From: Hydractinia symbiolongicarpus
Taxonomy: Eukaryota; Cnidaria; Hydrozoa; Anthoathecata; Hydractiniidae
Assembly: GCF_029227915.1 (NCBI RefSeq)
Contig: NC_079888.1
Location: 17,028,001-17,092,000 of the forward strand
Direction of reading: 5' to 3'
Length of the DNA stretch: 64,000 nucleotides
The position numbers and the translations under genes were made by a program. The notes below the pieces were generated by a model that saw only the letters and a program-made list of their open reading frames with translations, searched no databases and was not told where the DNA came from. Shown here piece by piece: positions 1-11,699 of this stretch. Position 1 is the first letter of the stretch. The number at the start of each line of letters is the position of its first letter.

Positions 1-233
1 TTATTGATATTTGATAGGCATTGGAGCAATTTAACCCAAGAAAATGTTTGCACATCTAGTAATCATTCGTTAACATGATGAATGACTACGGAAATTCCAT
101 TAAAATCTACTTTGTTCTGCGTTATTAATCTTGGCGTCCCAGTAAATGGACTTGGTTTTGATTAAACACATTGAATAAGGTTTGTTTGCGCATCACCTTT
201 GTTAAATAGCATTGGTAAGAAATTAGCAAAAAT

Positions 234-307
234 CACTGCTGATGGGAGTCGAACCCACAACCTTTGAATTAGAAGTCCAACGCGCTAGTCCATTGCGCCA
301 CAGCGGC
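234..307 (-). tRNA. tRNA-Arg(UCU)
   Basis: Reads AGA codons. Body: acceptor GCCGCTG/CAGCGGT with a G1:U72 first pair, D stem GCGC/GCGC, D loop AATGGACTA, anticodon stem TTGGA/TTCAA with loop CTTCTAA, variable AGGTT, T stem GTGGG/CCCAT with loop TTCGACT, discriminator G73. Standard tRNA numbering is used in the entries below, with D-loop bases 14, 15, 16, 18, 19, 20, 20a, 20b and 21. This copy differs by G70A, which mispairs with C3. T5 trailer. Confidence 0.85.
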
Positions 308-743
308 ACGGTTATTGATATTTGATAGGCATTGGAGCAATTTAACCCAAGAAAATGTTTGCACATCTAGTAATCATTCGTTAACATGATGAATATGTTA
401 ACAGTCAAGTGCAGTAAGCCAAAACAATATGTAGAGTAAATATCTAAATACTTTGTCAATATTAAATTGATGACCTATTTTGTTTTGCTTTTTCTTTGAT
501 CAAGTGCCCTTGCGCAGAGAGAGTAGCTACTAGAAAGTAATTACTGCAAATAAAAAAAACTTCTAGTGAATCAGCATATGGAATGCCTTAAATGACTACG
601 GAAATTCCATTAAAATCTACTTTGTTCTGCGTTATTAATCTTGGCGTCCCATTAAATGAATTTGGTTTTGATTAAACACATTGAATACGGTTTGTTTGGG
701 CAGCACCTTTGTTAAATAGCATTGGTAAGAAACTAGCAAAAAT

Positions 744-817
744 CACCGCTGATAGGAGTCGAACCCACAACCTTTGAATTAGAAGTCCAACGCGCTAGTC
801 CATTGCGCCACAGCGGC
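744..817 (-). tRNA. tRNA-Arg(UCU)
   Basis: C63U, a wobble with G51; otherwise consensus. T5 trailer. Confidence 0.88.
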
Positions 818-1252
818 ACGGTAATTGATATTCGATAGGCATTGGAGCAATTTAACCCAAGAAATGTTTGCACATCTAGTAATCATTCGTTAACATGATG
901 AATATGTTAACAGTCGAGTGCAGTAAGCCAAAACAATATGTAGAATAAATATCTAATTACTTTGTCAATATTAAATTGATGACCTATTTTGTTTTGCTTT
1001 TTCTTTGATCAAGTGCCTTGCGCAGAGAGAGTAGCTACTAGAAAGTAATTACTGCAAATGAAAAAAACTTCTAGTGAATCAGCATATGGAATGCCTTAAA
1101 TGACTACGGAAATTCCATTAAATTCTACTTTGTTCTGCGTTATTAATCTTGGCGTCCCATTAAATGCACTTGGTTTTGATTAAACACATTGAATACGGTT
1201 TTGTTTGCGCAGCACCTTTGATAAATAGCATTGGTAAGAAATTAGCAAAAAT

Positions 1253-1326
1253 CACCGTTGATGTGAGTCGAACCCACAACCTTTGAATTAGGAGTCTAAC
1301 GCGCTAGTCCATTGTGCCACAGCAGC
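1253..1326 (-). pseudogene. tRNA-Arg(CCU) copy, degenerate
   Basis: U34C changes the anticodon to CCU (Arg, AGG). Also C3U, G12A, G29A, C62A and G68A; four of these break stem pairs. Its sister at 6,073 lacks C3U and G12A. Confidence 0.6.
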
Positions 1327-1762
1327 ACGGTTACTGATAATTGATAGGCATTGGAGCAATTTAACCCAAGAAAATGTTTGCACATCTAGTAATCATTCGT
1401 TAACAGGATGGATATGTTAAAAGTCGAGTGCAGCAAGCCAAAACAATATGTAGAGTAAAAATCTAAATGCTTTGTCAATAATAGATTGATGACCTATTTG
1501 GCTTTGCTTTCTCTTTGATCAAGTGTTCTTGTGCAGAGAGAGTGGTTAGTAGAAAGTAATTGCTGCAAATAAAAAAAACTTCTAGTGAATCAGCATATGG
1601 AATGCCTTAAATGACTACCGAAATTCCATTAAAATCTACTTTGTTCTGCGTTATTAATCTTGGCGTCCCATTAAATGAATTTGGTTTTGATTAAACACAT
1701 TGAATACGGTTTGTTTGCGCAGCACCTTTGTTAAATAGCATTGGTAAGAAACTAGCAAAAAT

Positions 1763-1836
1763 CACCGCTGATAGGAGTCGAACCCACAACCTTTGAATTA
1801 GAAGTCCAACGCGCTAGTCCATTGCGCCACAGCGGC
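1763..1836 (-). tRNA. tRNA-Arg(UCU)
   Basis: C63U only (wobble). T5 trailer. Confidence 0.88.
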
Positions 1837-2270
1837 ACGGTAATTGATATTCGATAGGCATTGGAGCAATTTAACCCAAGAAATGTTTGCACATCTAGTA
1901 ATCATTCGTTAACATGATGAATATGTTAACAGTCAAGTGCAGTAAGCCAAAACAATATGTAGAGTAAATATCTAAATACTTTGTCAATATTAAATTGATG
2001 ACCTATTTTGTTTTGCTTTTTCTTTGATCAAGTGCCTTGCGCAGAGAGAGTAGCTACTAGAAAGTAATTACTGCAAATGAAAAAAACTTCTAGTGAATCA
2101 GCATATGGAATGCCTTAAATGACTACGGAAATTCCATTAAATTCTACTTTGTTCTGCGTTATTAATCTTGGCGTCCCATTAAATGGACTTGGTTTTGATT
2201 AAACACATTGAATACGGTTTGTTTGCGCAGCACCTTTGTTAAATAGCATTGGTAAGAAACTAGCAAAAAT

Positions 2271-2344
2271 CACCGCTGATAGGAGTCGAACCCACAACCT
2301 GTGAATTAGAAGTCCAACGCGCTAATCCATTGCGCCACAGCGAC
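2271..2344 (-). tRNA. tRNA-Arg(UCU)
   Basis: C2U (wobble with G71), C20aU, A43C (mispairs with U27) and C63U. Anticodon intact. Confidence 0.78.
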
Positions 2345-2778
2345 ACGGTAATTGATATTCGAGAGGCATTGGAGCAATTTAACCCAAGAAATGTTTGCAC
2401 ATCTAGTAATCATTCGTTAACATGATGAATATGTTAACAGTCAAGTGCAGTAAGCCAAAACAATATGTAGAGTAAATATCTAAATACTTTGTCAATATTA
2501 AATTGATGACCTATTTTGTTTTGCTTTTTCTTTGATCAAGTGCCTTGCGCAGAGAGAGTAGCTACTAGAAAGTAATTACTGCAAATGAAAAAAACTTCTA
2601 GTGAATCAGCATATGGAATGCCTTAAATGACTACGGAAATTCCATTAAATTCTACTTTGTTCCGCGTTATTAATCTTGGCGTCCCATTAAATGGACTTGG
2701 TTTTGATTATACACATTGAATACGGTTTGTTTGCGCAGCACCTTTGTTAAATAGCATTGGTAAGAAATTAGCAAAAAT

Positions 2779-2852
2779 CACTGCTGATTGGAGTCGAACC
2801 CACAACCTTTGAATTAGAAGTCCAATGCGCTAGTCCATTGCGCCACAGCGGC
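2779..2852 (-). tRNA. tRNA-Arg(UCU)
   Basis: G26A, C63A (mismatch) and G70A (mismatch). T5 trailer. Confidence 0.75.
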
Positions 2853-3289
2853 ACGGGTATTGATATTTGATAGGCATTGGAGCAATTTAACCCAAGAAAA
2901 TGTTTGCACATCTAGTAATCATTCGTTAACATGATGAATATGTTAACAGTCGAGTGCAGTAAGCCAAAACAATATGTAGAGTAACTATCTAAATTCTTTG
3001 TCAATAATAAATTGATGACCTATTTTGTTTTGCTTTTTCTTTGATCAAGTGCCCTTGCGCAGAGAGAGTAGCTACTAGAAAGTAATTACTGCAAATGAAA
3101 AAAACTTCTAGTGAATCAACATATGGAATGCCTTAAGTGACTACGGAAATTCCATTAAGTTCCACTTTGTTCTGCGTTATTAATCTTGGGGTCCCAGTAA
3201 ATGCACTTGGTTTTGATTAAACACATTGAATACGGTTTTGTTTGCGCCGCACCTTTGATAAATAGCATTGGTAAGAAATTAGCAAAAAT

Positions 3290-3363
3290 CACCGCTGATG
3301 TGACTCGAACCCACAACCTTTGAATTAGAAGTCCAACGTGCTAGTCCATTGCGCCACAGCGGC
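3290..3363 (-). tRNA. tRNA-Arg(UCU), diverged
   Basis: G24A breaks a D-stem pair, C62A breaks a T-stem pair, and C59G lies in the T loop. Confidence 0.7.
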
Positions 3364-3794
3364 ACGGTTATTGAGATTTGATAGGCATTGGAGCAATTTA
3401 ACCCAAGAAAATGTTTGCACATCTAGTAATCACTCGTTAACATGATGAATATGTTAACAGTCGAGTGCAGTAAGCCAAAACAATATGTAGAGTAAATATC
3501 TAAATACTTTGTCAATATTATATTGATGACACATTTTGTTTTGCTTTTTCTTTGATCAAGTGTTCTTGTGCAGAGAGAGTGGCTAGTAGAAAGTAATTGC
3601 TGCAAAAAAATCTTTTAGTGAATCAGCATATCAAATGCCTTACATGACTACGGATGTTCCAATAACTTCTATTATGTTCTGCGTTATTACTCTTGGCTTC
3701 CCATTGTATGAATTTGGTTTGGATTTAACGCATTGAACACGTTTGTTTGCTAAGCATCTCTGTGCAATAGCAAGGGTAAAAATCTAGCATAAAT

Positions 3795-3868
3795 CACCGC
3801 TGATGGGAGTCGAACCCACAACCTTTGAATTAGAAGTCCAACGCGCTAGTCCATTGCGCCACAGCGGC
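3795..3868 (-). tRNA. tRNA-Arg(UCU)
   Basis: Exact consensus. Trailer TTTA with distal T5. It is the only exact copy among the first 20. Confidence 0.93.
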
Positions 3869-4304
3869 ACGGTTATTGATATTTGATAGGCATTGGAGCA
3901 ATTTAACCCAAGAAAATGTTTGCACATCTAGTAATCATTCGTTAACATGATGAATATGTTAACAGTCGAGTGCAGTAAGACAAAACAATATGTAGAGTAA
4001 ATGTCTAAATACTTTGTCAATATTAAATTGATGACCTATTTTGTTTTGCTTCTTCTTTGATCAAGTGCCCTTGCGCAGAGAGAGTAGCTACTAGAAAGTA
4101 ATTACTGCAAATAAAAAAAACTTCTAGTGAATCAGCATATGAAATGCCTTATATGGCTACGGAAATTCCAATAAAATCTACTTTGTTCTGCGTTATTAAT
4201 CTTGGCGTCCCAGTAAATGGACTTGGTTTTGATTAAACACATTGAATAAGGTTTGTTTGCGCAGCACCTTTGTTAAATAGCATTGGTAAGAAATTAGCAA
4301 AAAT

Positions 4305-4378
4305 GACTGCTGATGGGATTCGAACCCACAACCTTTGAATTAGAAGTCCAACGCGCTAGTCCATTGCGCCACAGCGGC
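4305..4378 (-). tRNA. tRNA-Arg(UCU)
   Basis: Discriminator G73C, C59A and G70A. It is the last tRNA before the MITE, about 280 bp away. Confidence 0.75.
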
Positions 4379-4662
4379 ACGGTTATTGATATTTGATAGG
4401 CATTGGAGCAATTTAACCCAAGAAAATGTTTGCACATCTAGTAATCATTCGTTAACATGATGAATATGTTAACAGTCAAGTGCAGTAAGCCAAAACAATA
4501 TGTAGAGTAAATATCTAAATACTTTGTCAATATTAAATTGATGACCTATTTTGTTTTGCTTTTTCTTTGATCAAGTGCCCTTGCGCAGAGAGAGTAGCTA
4601 CTAGAAAGTAATTACTGCAAATAAAAAAAACTTCTAGTGAATCAGCATATGGAATGCCTTAA

Positions 4663-4679
4663 CCCTATTCGGTCCGGGG
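4663..4679 (+). repeat. MITE left terminal inverted repeat
   Basis: CCCTATTCGGTCCGGGG; perfect match to the reversed right end. The first seven bases equal those of the complete element at 34,653. Confidence 0.92.
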
Positions 4680-5390
4680 GGGGGCGGATTCCGCCCCCCC
4701 TGACGGTTTTTTTTTAATAACTCCTGATTGCTTTGTTATATGGCTATGATACTTACTGAGTTTCAACATTTATCTATTAGACACCTGCATGCTAATTTTT
4801 TAGGTCCCATACCTTTCAGAGGCTTTGATATTGGCCATTACTCGAAACTACCCCTAAAAATCTCGATGAAATCCTTATAATGGGGAAAATATAATAACTC
4901 CTGTTAGGATTATCCTTAGAACTTAAAACTTGCAACATAACTTTGTTTCATCAAGAAGAATCATTTTGAATATTTTGAACACGTGACTAATCCGATTTCC
5001 CGATTTTGTCGGATTTTATCCGAAAATCGGAAAAAACGGATTTTCGGGCAATTTTTGGCAATTTTTCATCCGATCCATGTAAAAACCGGAAAATATGTTA
5101 AATAACTTTTATTTAGCTTTCAGAAACTTCAAACAGAATGTAAAAATTCGCTCTAGAACAAAAGTAATTACATTTTAAGCAGATAGTGGCATTTTTAACA
5201 ATTTTCAAGCTTTTGATGACGTCACAGAAAATGTGCTGACGCAAGCAAATTTTTTTTAGCGCCATTTTGTTCCTTTTATGACGTACTATAAGTGTGCCAA
5301 GTTTGATTCAATTTGAACAACCCTATGAAAAGTTATTGAGGGGGGGCGGAATCCGCCCCCCCCCCCCCCGGTCATAGTATGTTCGAAAAA

Positions 5391-5407
5391 CCCCGGACCG
5401 AATAGGG
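5391..5407 (-). repeat. MITE right terminal inverted repeat
   Basis: Reads CCCTATTCGGTCCGGGG on the minus strand, followed outside by TTAA at 5,408-5,411. Confidence 0.92.
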
Positions 5408-5563
5408 TTAAATGACTACGGAAATTCCATTAAAATCTACTTTGTTCTGCGTTATTAATCTTGGCGTCCCATTAAATGAATTTGGTTTTGATTAAACACA
5501 TTGAATACGGTTTGTTTGGGCAGCACCTTTGTTAAATAGCATTGGTAAGAAACTAGCAAAAAT

Positions 5564-5637
5564 CACCGCTGATAGGAGTCGAACCCACAACCTTTGAATT
5601 AGAAGTCCAACGCGCTAGTCCATTGCGCCACAGCGGC
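5564..5637 (-). tRNA. tRNA-Arg(UCU)
   Basis: C63U only. First tRNA after the MITE; same sequence as the copy at 744, its block partner. Confidence 0.88.
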
Positions 5638-6072
5638 ACGGTAATTGATATTCGATAGGCATTGGAGCAATTTAACCCAAGAAATGTTTGCACATCTAGT
5701 AATCATTCGTTAACATGATGAATATGTTAACAGTCGAGTGCAGTAAGCCAAAACAATATGTAGAATAAATATCTAATTACTTTGTCAATATTAAATTGAT
5801 GACCTATTTTGTTTTGCTTTTTCTTTGATCAAGTGCCTTGCGCAGAGAGAGTAGCTACTAGAAAGTAATTACTGCAAATGAAAAAAACTTCTAGTGAATC
5901 AGCATATGGAATGCCTTAAATGACTACGGAAATTCCATTAAATTCTACTTTGTTCTGCGTTATTAATCTTGGCGTCCCAATAAATGCACTTGGTTTTGAT
6001 TAAACACATTGAATACGGTTTTGTTTGCGCAGCACCTTTGATAAATAGCATTGGTAAGAAATTAGCAAAAAT

Positions 6073-6146
6073 CACCGTTGATGTGAGTCGAACCCACAAC
6101 CTTTGAATTAGGAGTCTAACGCGCTAGTCCATTGCGCCACAGCGGC
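6073..6146 (-). tRNA. tRNA-Arg(CCU) variant
   Basis: U34C gives anticodon CCU, reading AGG. G29A, C62A and G68A are mismatches. Block partner of the copy at 1,253 but less decayed. Confidence 0.68.
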
Positions 6147-6553
6147 ACGGTTACTGATAATTGATAGACATTGGAGCAATTTAACCCAAGAAAATGTTTG
6201 CACATCTAGTAATCATTCGTTAACAGGATGGATATGTTAAAAGTCGAGTGCAGCAAGCCAAAACAATATGTAGAGTAAAAATCTAAATGCTTTGTCAATA
6301 ATAGATTGATGACCTATTTGGCTTTGCTTTCTCTTTGATCAAGTGTTCTTGTGCAGAGAGAGTGGTTAGTAGAAAGTAATTGCTGCAAATAAAAAAAACT
6401 TCTAGTGAACATTAAAACATTAAAATCTACTTTGTTCTGCGTTATTAATCTTGGCGTCCCATTAAATGAATTTGGTTTTGATTAAACACATTGAATACGG
6501 TTTGTTTGCGCAGCACCTTTGTTAAATAGCATTGGTAAGAAATTAGCAAAAAT

Positions 6554-6627
6554 CACCGCTGATAGCAGTCGAACCCACAACCTTTGAATTAGAAGTCCAA
6601 CGCGCTAGTCCATTGCGCCACAGCGGC
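6554..6627 (-). tRNA. tRNA-Arg(UCU)
   Basis: C61G (mismatch) and C63U. The spacer to its right-hand side of the preceding copy is shortened, so this unit is 481 bp. Confidence 0.78.
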
Positions 6628-7060
6628 ACGGTAATTGATATTCGATAGGCATTGGAGCAATTTAACCCAAGAAATGTTTGCACATCTAGTAATCATTCGT
6701 TAACATGATGAATATGTTAACAGTCGAGTGCAGTAAGCCAAAACAATATGTAGAGTAAATATCTAAATACTTTGTCAATATTAAATTGATGACCTATTTT
6801 GTTTTGCTTTTTCTTTGATCAAGTGCCTTGCGCAGAGAGAGTAGCTACTAGAAAGTAATTACTGCAAATGAAAAAAACTTCTAGTGAATCAGCATATGGA
6901 ATGCCTTAAATGACTACGGAAATTCCATTAAATTCTACTTTGTTCTGCGTTATTAATCTTGGCGTCCCATTAAATGGACTTGGTTTTGATTAAACACATT
7001 GAATACGGTTTGTTTGCGCAGCACCTTTGTTAAATAGCATTGGTAAGAAATTAGCAAAAT

Positions 7061-7134
7061 CACTGCTAATGGGGGTCGAACCCACAACCTTTGAATTAGA
7101 AGTCCAACGCGCTAGTCCATTGCGCCACAGCGGC
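7061..7134 (-). tRNA. tRNA-Arg(UCU)
   Basis: U60C, C66U (wobble) and G70A. The trailer has only T4, the shortest proximal run among the T-run units. Confidence 0.78.
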
Positions 7135-7570
7135 ACGGTTATTGATATTTGATAGGCATTGGAGCAATTTAACCCAAGAAAATGTTTGCACATCTAGTAA
7201 TCATTCGTTAACATGATGAATATGTTAACAGTCGAGTGCAGTAAGCCAAAACAATATGTAGAGTAACTATCTAAATTCTTTGTCAATATTAAATTGATGA
7301 CCTATTTTGTTTTGCTTTTTCTTTGATCAAGTGCCCTTGCGCAGAGAGATAGCTACTAGAAAGTAATTACTGCAAATGAAAAAAACTTCTTGTGAATCAG
7401 CATATGGAATGCCTTAAGTGACTACGGAAATTCCATTAAGTTCTACTTTGTTCTGCGTTATTAATCTTGGGGTCCCAGTAAATGCACTTGGTTTTGATTA
7501 AACACATTAAATACGGTTTTGTTTGCGCAGCACCTTTGATAAATAGCATTGGTAAGAAATTAGCAAAAAT

Positions 7571-7644
7571 CACCGCTGATTTGAGTCGAACCCACAACCT
7601 TTGAATTAGAAGTCCAACGCGCTAGTCCATTGCGCCACAGCGGC
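7571..7644 (-). tRNA. tRNA-Arg(UCU), diverged
   Basis: C62A and C63A, two adjacent T-stem mismatches. Rest consensus. Confidence 0.72.
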
Positions 7645-8080
7645 ACGGTTATTGAGATTTCATAGGCATTGGAGCAATTTAACCCAAGAAAATGTTTGCA
7701 CATCTAGTAATCATTCGTTAACATGATGAATATGTTAACAGTCAAGTGCAGTAAGCCAAAACAATATGTAGAGTAAATATCTAAATACTTTGTCAATATT
7801 AAATTGATGACCTATTTTGTTTTGCTTTTTCTTTGATCAAGTGCCCTTGCGCAGAGAGAGTAGCTACTAGAAAGTAATTACTGCAAATAAAAAAAACTTC
7901 TAGTGAATCAGCATATGGAATGCCTTAAATGACTACGGAAATTCCATTAAAATCTACTTTGTTCTGCGTTATTAATCTTGGCGTCCTATTAAATGAATTT
8001 GGTTTTGCTTAAACACATTGAATACGGTTTGTTTGCGCAGCACCTTTGTTAAATAGCATTGATAAGAAACTAGCAAAAAT

Positions 8081-8154
8081 CACCGCTGATAGGAGTCGAA
8101 GCCACAACCTTTGAATTAGAAGTCCAACGCGATAGTCCATTGCGCCACAGCGGC
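8081..8154 (-). tRNA. tRNA-Arg(UCU), diverged
   Basis: G22U and G53C break D- and T-stem pairs; C63U wobble. Confidence 0.7.
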
Positions 8155-8588
8155 ACGGTAATTGATATTCGATAGGCATTGGAGCAATTTAACCCAAGAA
8201 ATGTTTGCACATCTAGTAATCATTCGTTAACATGATGAATATGTTAACAGTCGAGTGCAGTAAGCCAAAACAATATGTAGAATAAATATCTAATTACTTT
8301 GTCAATATTAAATTGATGACCTATTTTGTTTTGCTTTTTCTTTGATCAAGTGCCTTGCGCAGAGAGAGTAGCTACTAGAAAGTAATTCCTGCAAATGAAA
8401 AAAACTTCTAGTGAATCAGCATATGGAATGCCTTAAATGACTACGGAAATTCCATTAAATTCTACTTTGTTCTGCGTTATTAATCTTGGCGTCCCATTAA
8501 ATGGACTTGGTTTTGATTAAACACATTGAATACGGTTTGTTTGCGCAGCACCTTTGTTAAATAGCATTGGTAAGAAATTAGCAAAAAT

Positions 8589-8662
8589 CACTGCTGATGG
8601 GAGTCGAACCCACAACCTTTGAAATAGAAGTCCAACGCGCTAGTCCATTGCGCCACAGCGGC
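8589..8662 (-). tRNA. tRNA-Arg(UCU)
   Basis: A38U in the anticodon loop and G70A in the acceptor. Confidence 0.78.
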
Positions 8663-9093
8663 ACGGTTAATGAGATTTGATAGGCATTGGAGCAATTTAA
8701 CCCAAGAAAATGTTTGCACATCTAGTAATCACTCGTTAACATGATGAATATGTTAACAGTCGAGTGCAGTAAGCCAAAACAATATGTAGAGTAAATATCT
8801 AAATACTTTGTCAATATTAAATTGATGACACATTTTGTTTTGCTTTTTCTTTGATCAAGTGTTCTTGTGCAGAGAGAGTGGTTAGTAGAAAGTAATTGCT
8901 GCAAAAAAATCTTTGAGTAAATCAGCATATCAAATGCCTTACATGACTACGGATGTTCCAATAACTTCTATTATGTTCTGCGTTATTACTCTTGGCTTCC
9001 CATTGTATGAATTTGGTTTGGATTTAACGCATTGAACACGTTTGTTTGCTAAGCATCTCTGTGCAATAGCAAGGGTAAAAATCTAGCATAAAT

Positions 9094-9166
9094 CACCGCT
9101 GATGGGAGTCGAACCCACAACCTTTGAATTAGAAGTCCAACGACTTGTCCATTGCGCCACAGCGGC
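9094..9166 (-). pseudogene. tRNA-Arg(UCU) copy, D arm damaged
   Basis: 73 nt: one base is missing and neighbouring bases differ in the 3' side of the D stem and loop, so the GCGC/GCGC stem cannot form. Anticodon intact. Distal-T5 unit type. Confidence 0.6.
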
Positions 9167-9598
9167 ACGGTTACTGATATTTGATAGGCATTGGAGCAAT
9201 TTAACCCAACAAAATGTTTGCACATCCAGTAATCATTCGTTAACATGATGGATATGCTAACAGTCGAGTGCAGCAAGCCAAAGCAATATGTAGAGTAAAA
9301 ATCTAAATGCTTTGTCAATAATAGATTGATGACCTATTTGGCTTTGCTTTTTCTTTGATCAAGTGTTCTTGTGCAGGGAGAGTGGTTAGTAGAAAGTAAT
9401 TGCTGCAAAAAAATCTTTTAGTGAATCAGCATATGGAATGCCTTAAATGACTACGGAAATTCCATTAAATTCTATTTTGTTCGGCGTTATTAATCTTGCC
9501 ATCCCATTAAATGAACTTGGTTTTGATTAAACACATTGAATTCGGTTTGTTTGCGCGGCAGCTTTGTTAAATAGCATTGGTAAGAAACTAGCAAAAAT

Positions 9599-9672
9599 CA
9601 CCGCTGATGGGAGTCGAACCGACAACCTTTCAATTAGAAGTCCAACGCGCTAGTCCATTGCCCCACAGCGGC
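9599..9672 (-). tRNA. tRNA-Arg(UCU), diverged
   Basis: C11G, C41G and G51C each break a stem pair. Confidence 0.65.
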
Positions 9673-10104
9673 ACGGCTATATAAATATGATAGGCATTGC
9701 AGCGATTTAACCCAAGAAAATGGTTACACATCTAGTAATCATTCGGTAACATGATGGATATGTTAACAGTCGAGTGCAGTAAGCCAAAACAACATGTTGA
9801 GTAAAAGTCTAAATGCTTTGTCAATATTTAATTGATGACCTATTTGGCTTTGCTTTTTCTTTGATCAAGTGTTCTTGTGCAGAGAGAGTGGTTAATAGAA
9901 AGTAATTGCTGCAAAAAAATCTTTTAGTGGATCAGCATATGAAATGCCTTAAATGACTACGAAAATTCCATTAAATTCTATTTTGTTCGGCGTTATTAAT
10001 CTTGGCGTCCCATTAAATGAACTTGGTTTTGATTAAACACATTGAATTCGGTTTGTTTGCGCAGCACCTTTGCTAAATAGCATTGGTAAGAAATTAGCAA
10101 AAAT

Positions 10105-10178
10105 CACCGCTGATGGGAGTCGAACCCAGAACCTTTGAATTAGAAGTCCAACGCGCTAGTCCATTGCGCCACAGCGGC
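10105..10178 (-). tRNA. tRNA-Arg(UCU)
   Basis: G49C replaces the G49:U65 wobble by a mismatch. Rest consensus. Confidence 0.82.
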
Positions 10179-10609
10179 ACGGCTATATAAATATGATAGG
10201 CATTGCAGCGATTTAACCCAAGAAAATGGTGACACATCTAGTAACCATTCGGTAACATGATGGATATGTTAACAGTCGAGTGCAGTAAGCCAAAACAATA
10301 TGTTGAGTAAAAGTCTAAATGCTTTGTCAATATTTAATTGATGACCTATTTGGCTTTGCTGTTTCTTTGATCAAGTGTTCTTGTGCAGAGAGAGTGGCTA
10401 GTAGAAAGTAATTGCTGCAAAAAAATCTTTTAGTGAATCAGCATATCGATTGCCTTACATGACTACGGATGTGCCATTAATTTCTATTATGTTCTGCGTT
10501 ATTACTCTTGGCTTCCCATTAAATGAAATTGGTTTGGATTTAACGCATTGAACACGTTTGTTTGCTAAGCATCTCTGTGCAATAGCAAGGGTAAAAATCT
10601 AGCATAAAT

Positions 10610-10683
10610 CACCGCTGATGGGAGTCGAACCCACAACCTTTGAATTAGAAGGCCAACGCGCTAGTCCATTGCGCCACAGCGGC
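10610..10683 (-). tRNA. tRNA-Arg(UCU)
   Basis: A31C mispairs with U39 at the base of the anticodon loop. Distal T5. Confidence 0.82.
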
Positions 10684-11115
10684 ACGGTTATTGACATTTG
10701 ATAGGCATTGGAGCGATTTAACCCAAGAAAATGGTTAAACATCTAGCAATCATTCGGTAACATGATGGATATGTTAACAGTCGAGTGCAGTAAGCCAAAA
10801 CAACATGTTGAGTAAAAGTCTAAATGCTTTGTCAATATTTAATTGATGACCTATTTGGCTTTGCTTTTTCTTTGATCAAGTGTTCTTGTGCAGAGAGAGT
10901 GGTTAGTAGAAAGTAATTGCTGCAAAAAAATCTTTTAGTGAATCAGCATATGGAATGCCTTAAATGACTACGGAAATTCCATTAAATTCTACTTTGTTCG
11001 GCGTTATTAATCATGGAGTCCCATTAAATGAACTTGGTTTTGATTAAACGCATTGAATTCGGTTTGTTTGCGCAGCACCTTTGTTAAATAACATTGTTAA
11101 GAAACTAGCAAAAAT

Positions 11116-11189
11116 CACCGCTGATGGGAGTCGAACCCACAACCTTTGAATTAGAAGTCCAACGCGCTAGTCCATTGCGCCACAGCGGC
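11116..11189 (-). tRNA. tRNA-Arg(UCU)
   Basis: Exact consensus; T5 trailer. Confidence 0.93.
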
Positions 11190-11625
11190 ACGATTATTGA
11201 TATTTGATAGGCATTGGAACAATTTAAACCAAGAAAATGTTTGCACATCTAGTAATCATTCGTTAACATGATGAATATGTTAACAGTCGAATGCAGTAAG
11301 CCAAAACAATATGTAGAGTAAATATCTAAATACTTTGTCAATATTAAATTGATGACCTATTTTGTTTTGCTTCTTCTTTGATCAAGTGCCCTTGCGCAGA
11401 GAGAGTAGCTACTAGAAAGTAATTACTGCAAATAAAAAAAACTTCTAGTGAATCAGCATATGAAATGCCTTATATGACTACGGAAATTCCATTAAAATCT
11501 ACTTTGTTCTGCGTTATTAATCTTGGCGTCCCATTAAATGAATTTGGTTTTGATTAAACACATTGAATACGGTGTGTTTGCGCAGCACCTTTGTTAAATA
11601 GCATTGGTAAGAAACTAGTAAAAAT

Positions 11626-11699
11626 CACCGCTGATGGGAGTCGAACCCACAACCTTTGAATTAGAAGTCCAACGCGCTAGTCCATTGCACCACAGCGGC
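11626..11699 (-). tRNA. tRNA-Arg(UCU)
   Basis: C11U only (wobble with G24). Confidence 0.88.

Larger units (their letters stand above)
1..4662 (-). repeat. tRNA-Arg tandem array, left segment
   Basis: Nine complete head-to-tail units of about 509 bp, each with one minus-strand tRNA. Base 1 lies in the leader of a tRNA just outside the window, so the array extends to the left. The spacer is AT-rich and holds no second RNA gene or credible protein gene that I can recognise. Constant spacer landmarks on the plus strand are an inverted repeat GTTAACAT-N7-ATGTTAAC, the palindrome TTGATCAA, and CATATG beside the TTAA that received the element at 4,663. The tRNA copies here are the most diverged of the window: only the one at 3,795 is exact consensus. 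Confidence 0.95.
4659..5411. mobile_element. piggyBac-like MITE with TTAA target duplication
   Basis: The element itself is 4,663-5,407 (745 bp); the interval given includes TTAA on both sides. The terminal inverted repeats are perfect over 17 bases: CCCTATTCGGTCCGGGG at 4,663-4,679 and its reverse complement at 5,391-5,407. Inside each terminus is a GC-rich palindrome around GGCGGATTCCGCC (left) and GGCGGAATCCGCC (right), the right one running into a C14 tract at 5,356-5,369. The interior is AT-rich with an 8-bp inverted repeat TCCGATTT/AAATCGGA (4,991-4,998 and 5,024-5,031) and has no long open reading frame, so it must rely on a transposase supplied in trans. The corresponding empty site is at 588-591. 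Confidence 0.93.

Noticed and set aside
234-307. Intron in the tRNA
   Set aside because: The anticodon loop is a normal seven bases in the consensus, followed directly by the 3' stem strand.
890-912. ATGATGA resembling a C box of a C/D snoRNA in the spacer
   Set aside because: There is no D box (CTGA) at a suitable distance and no closing stem. The motif is part of the GTTAACAT inverted repeat region.
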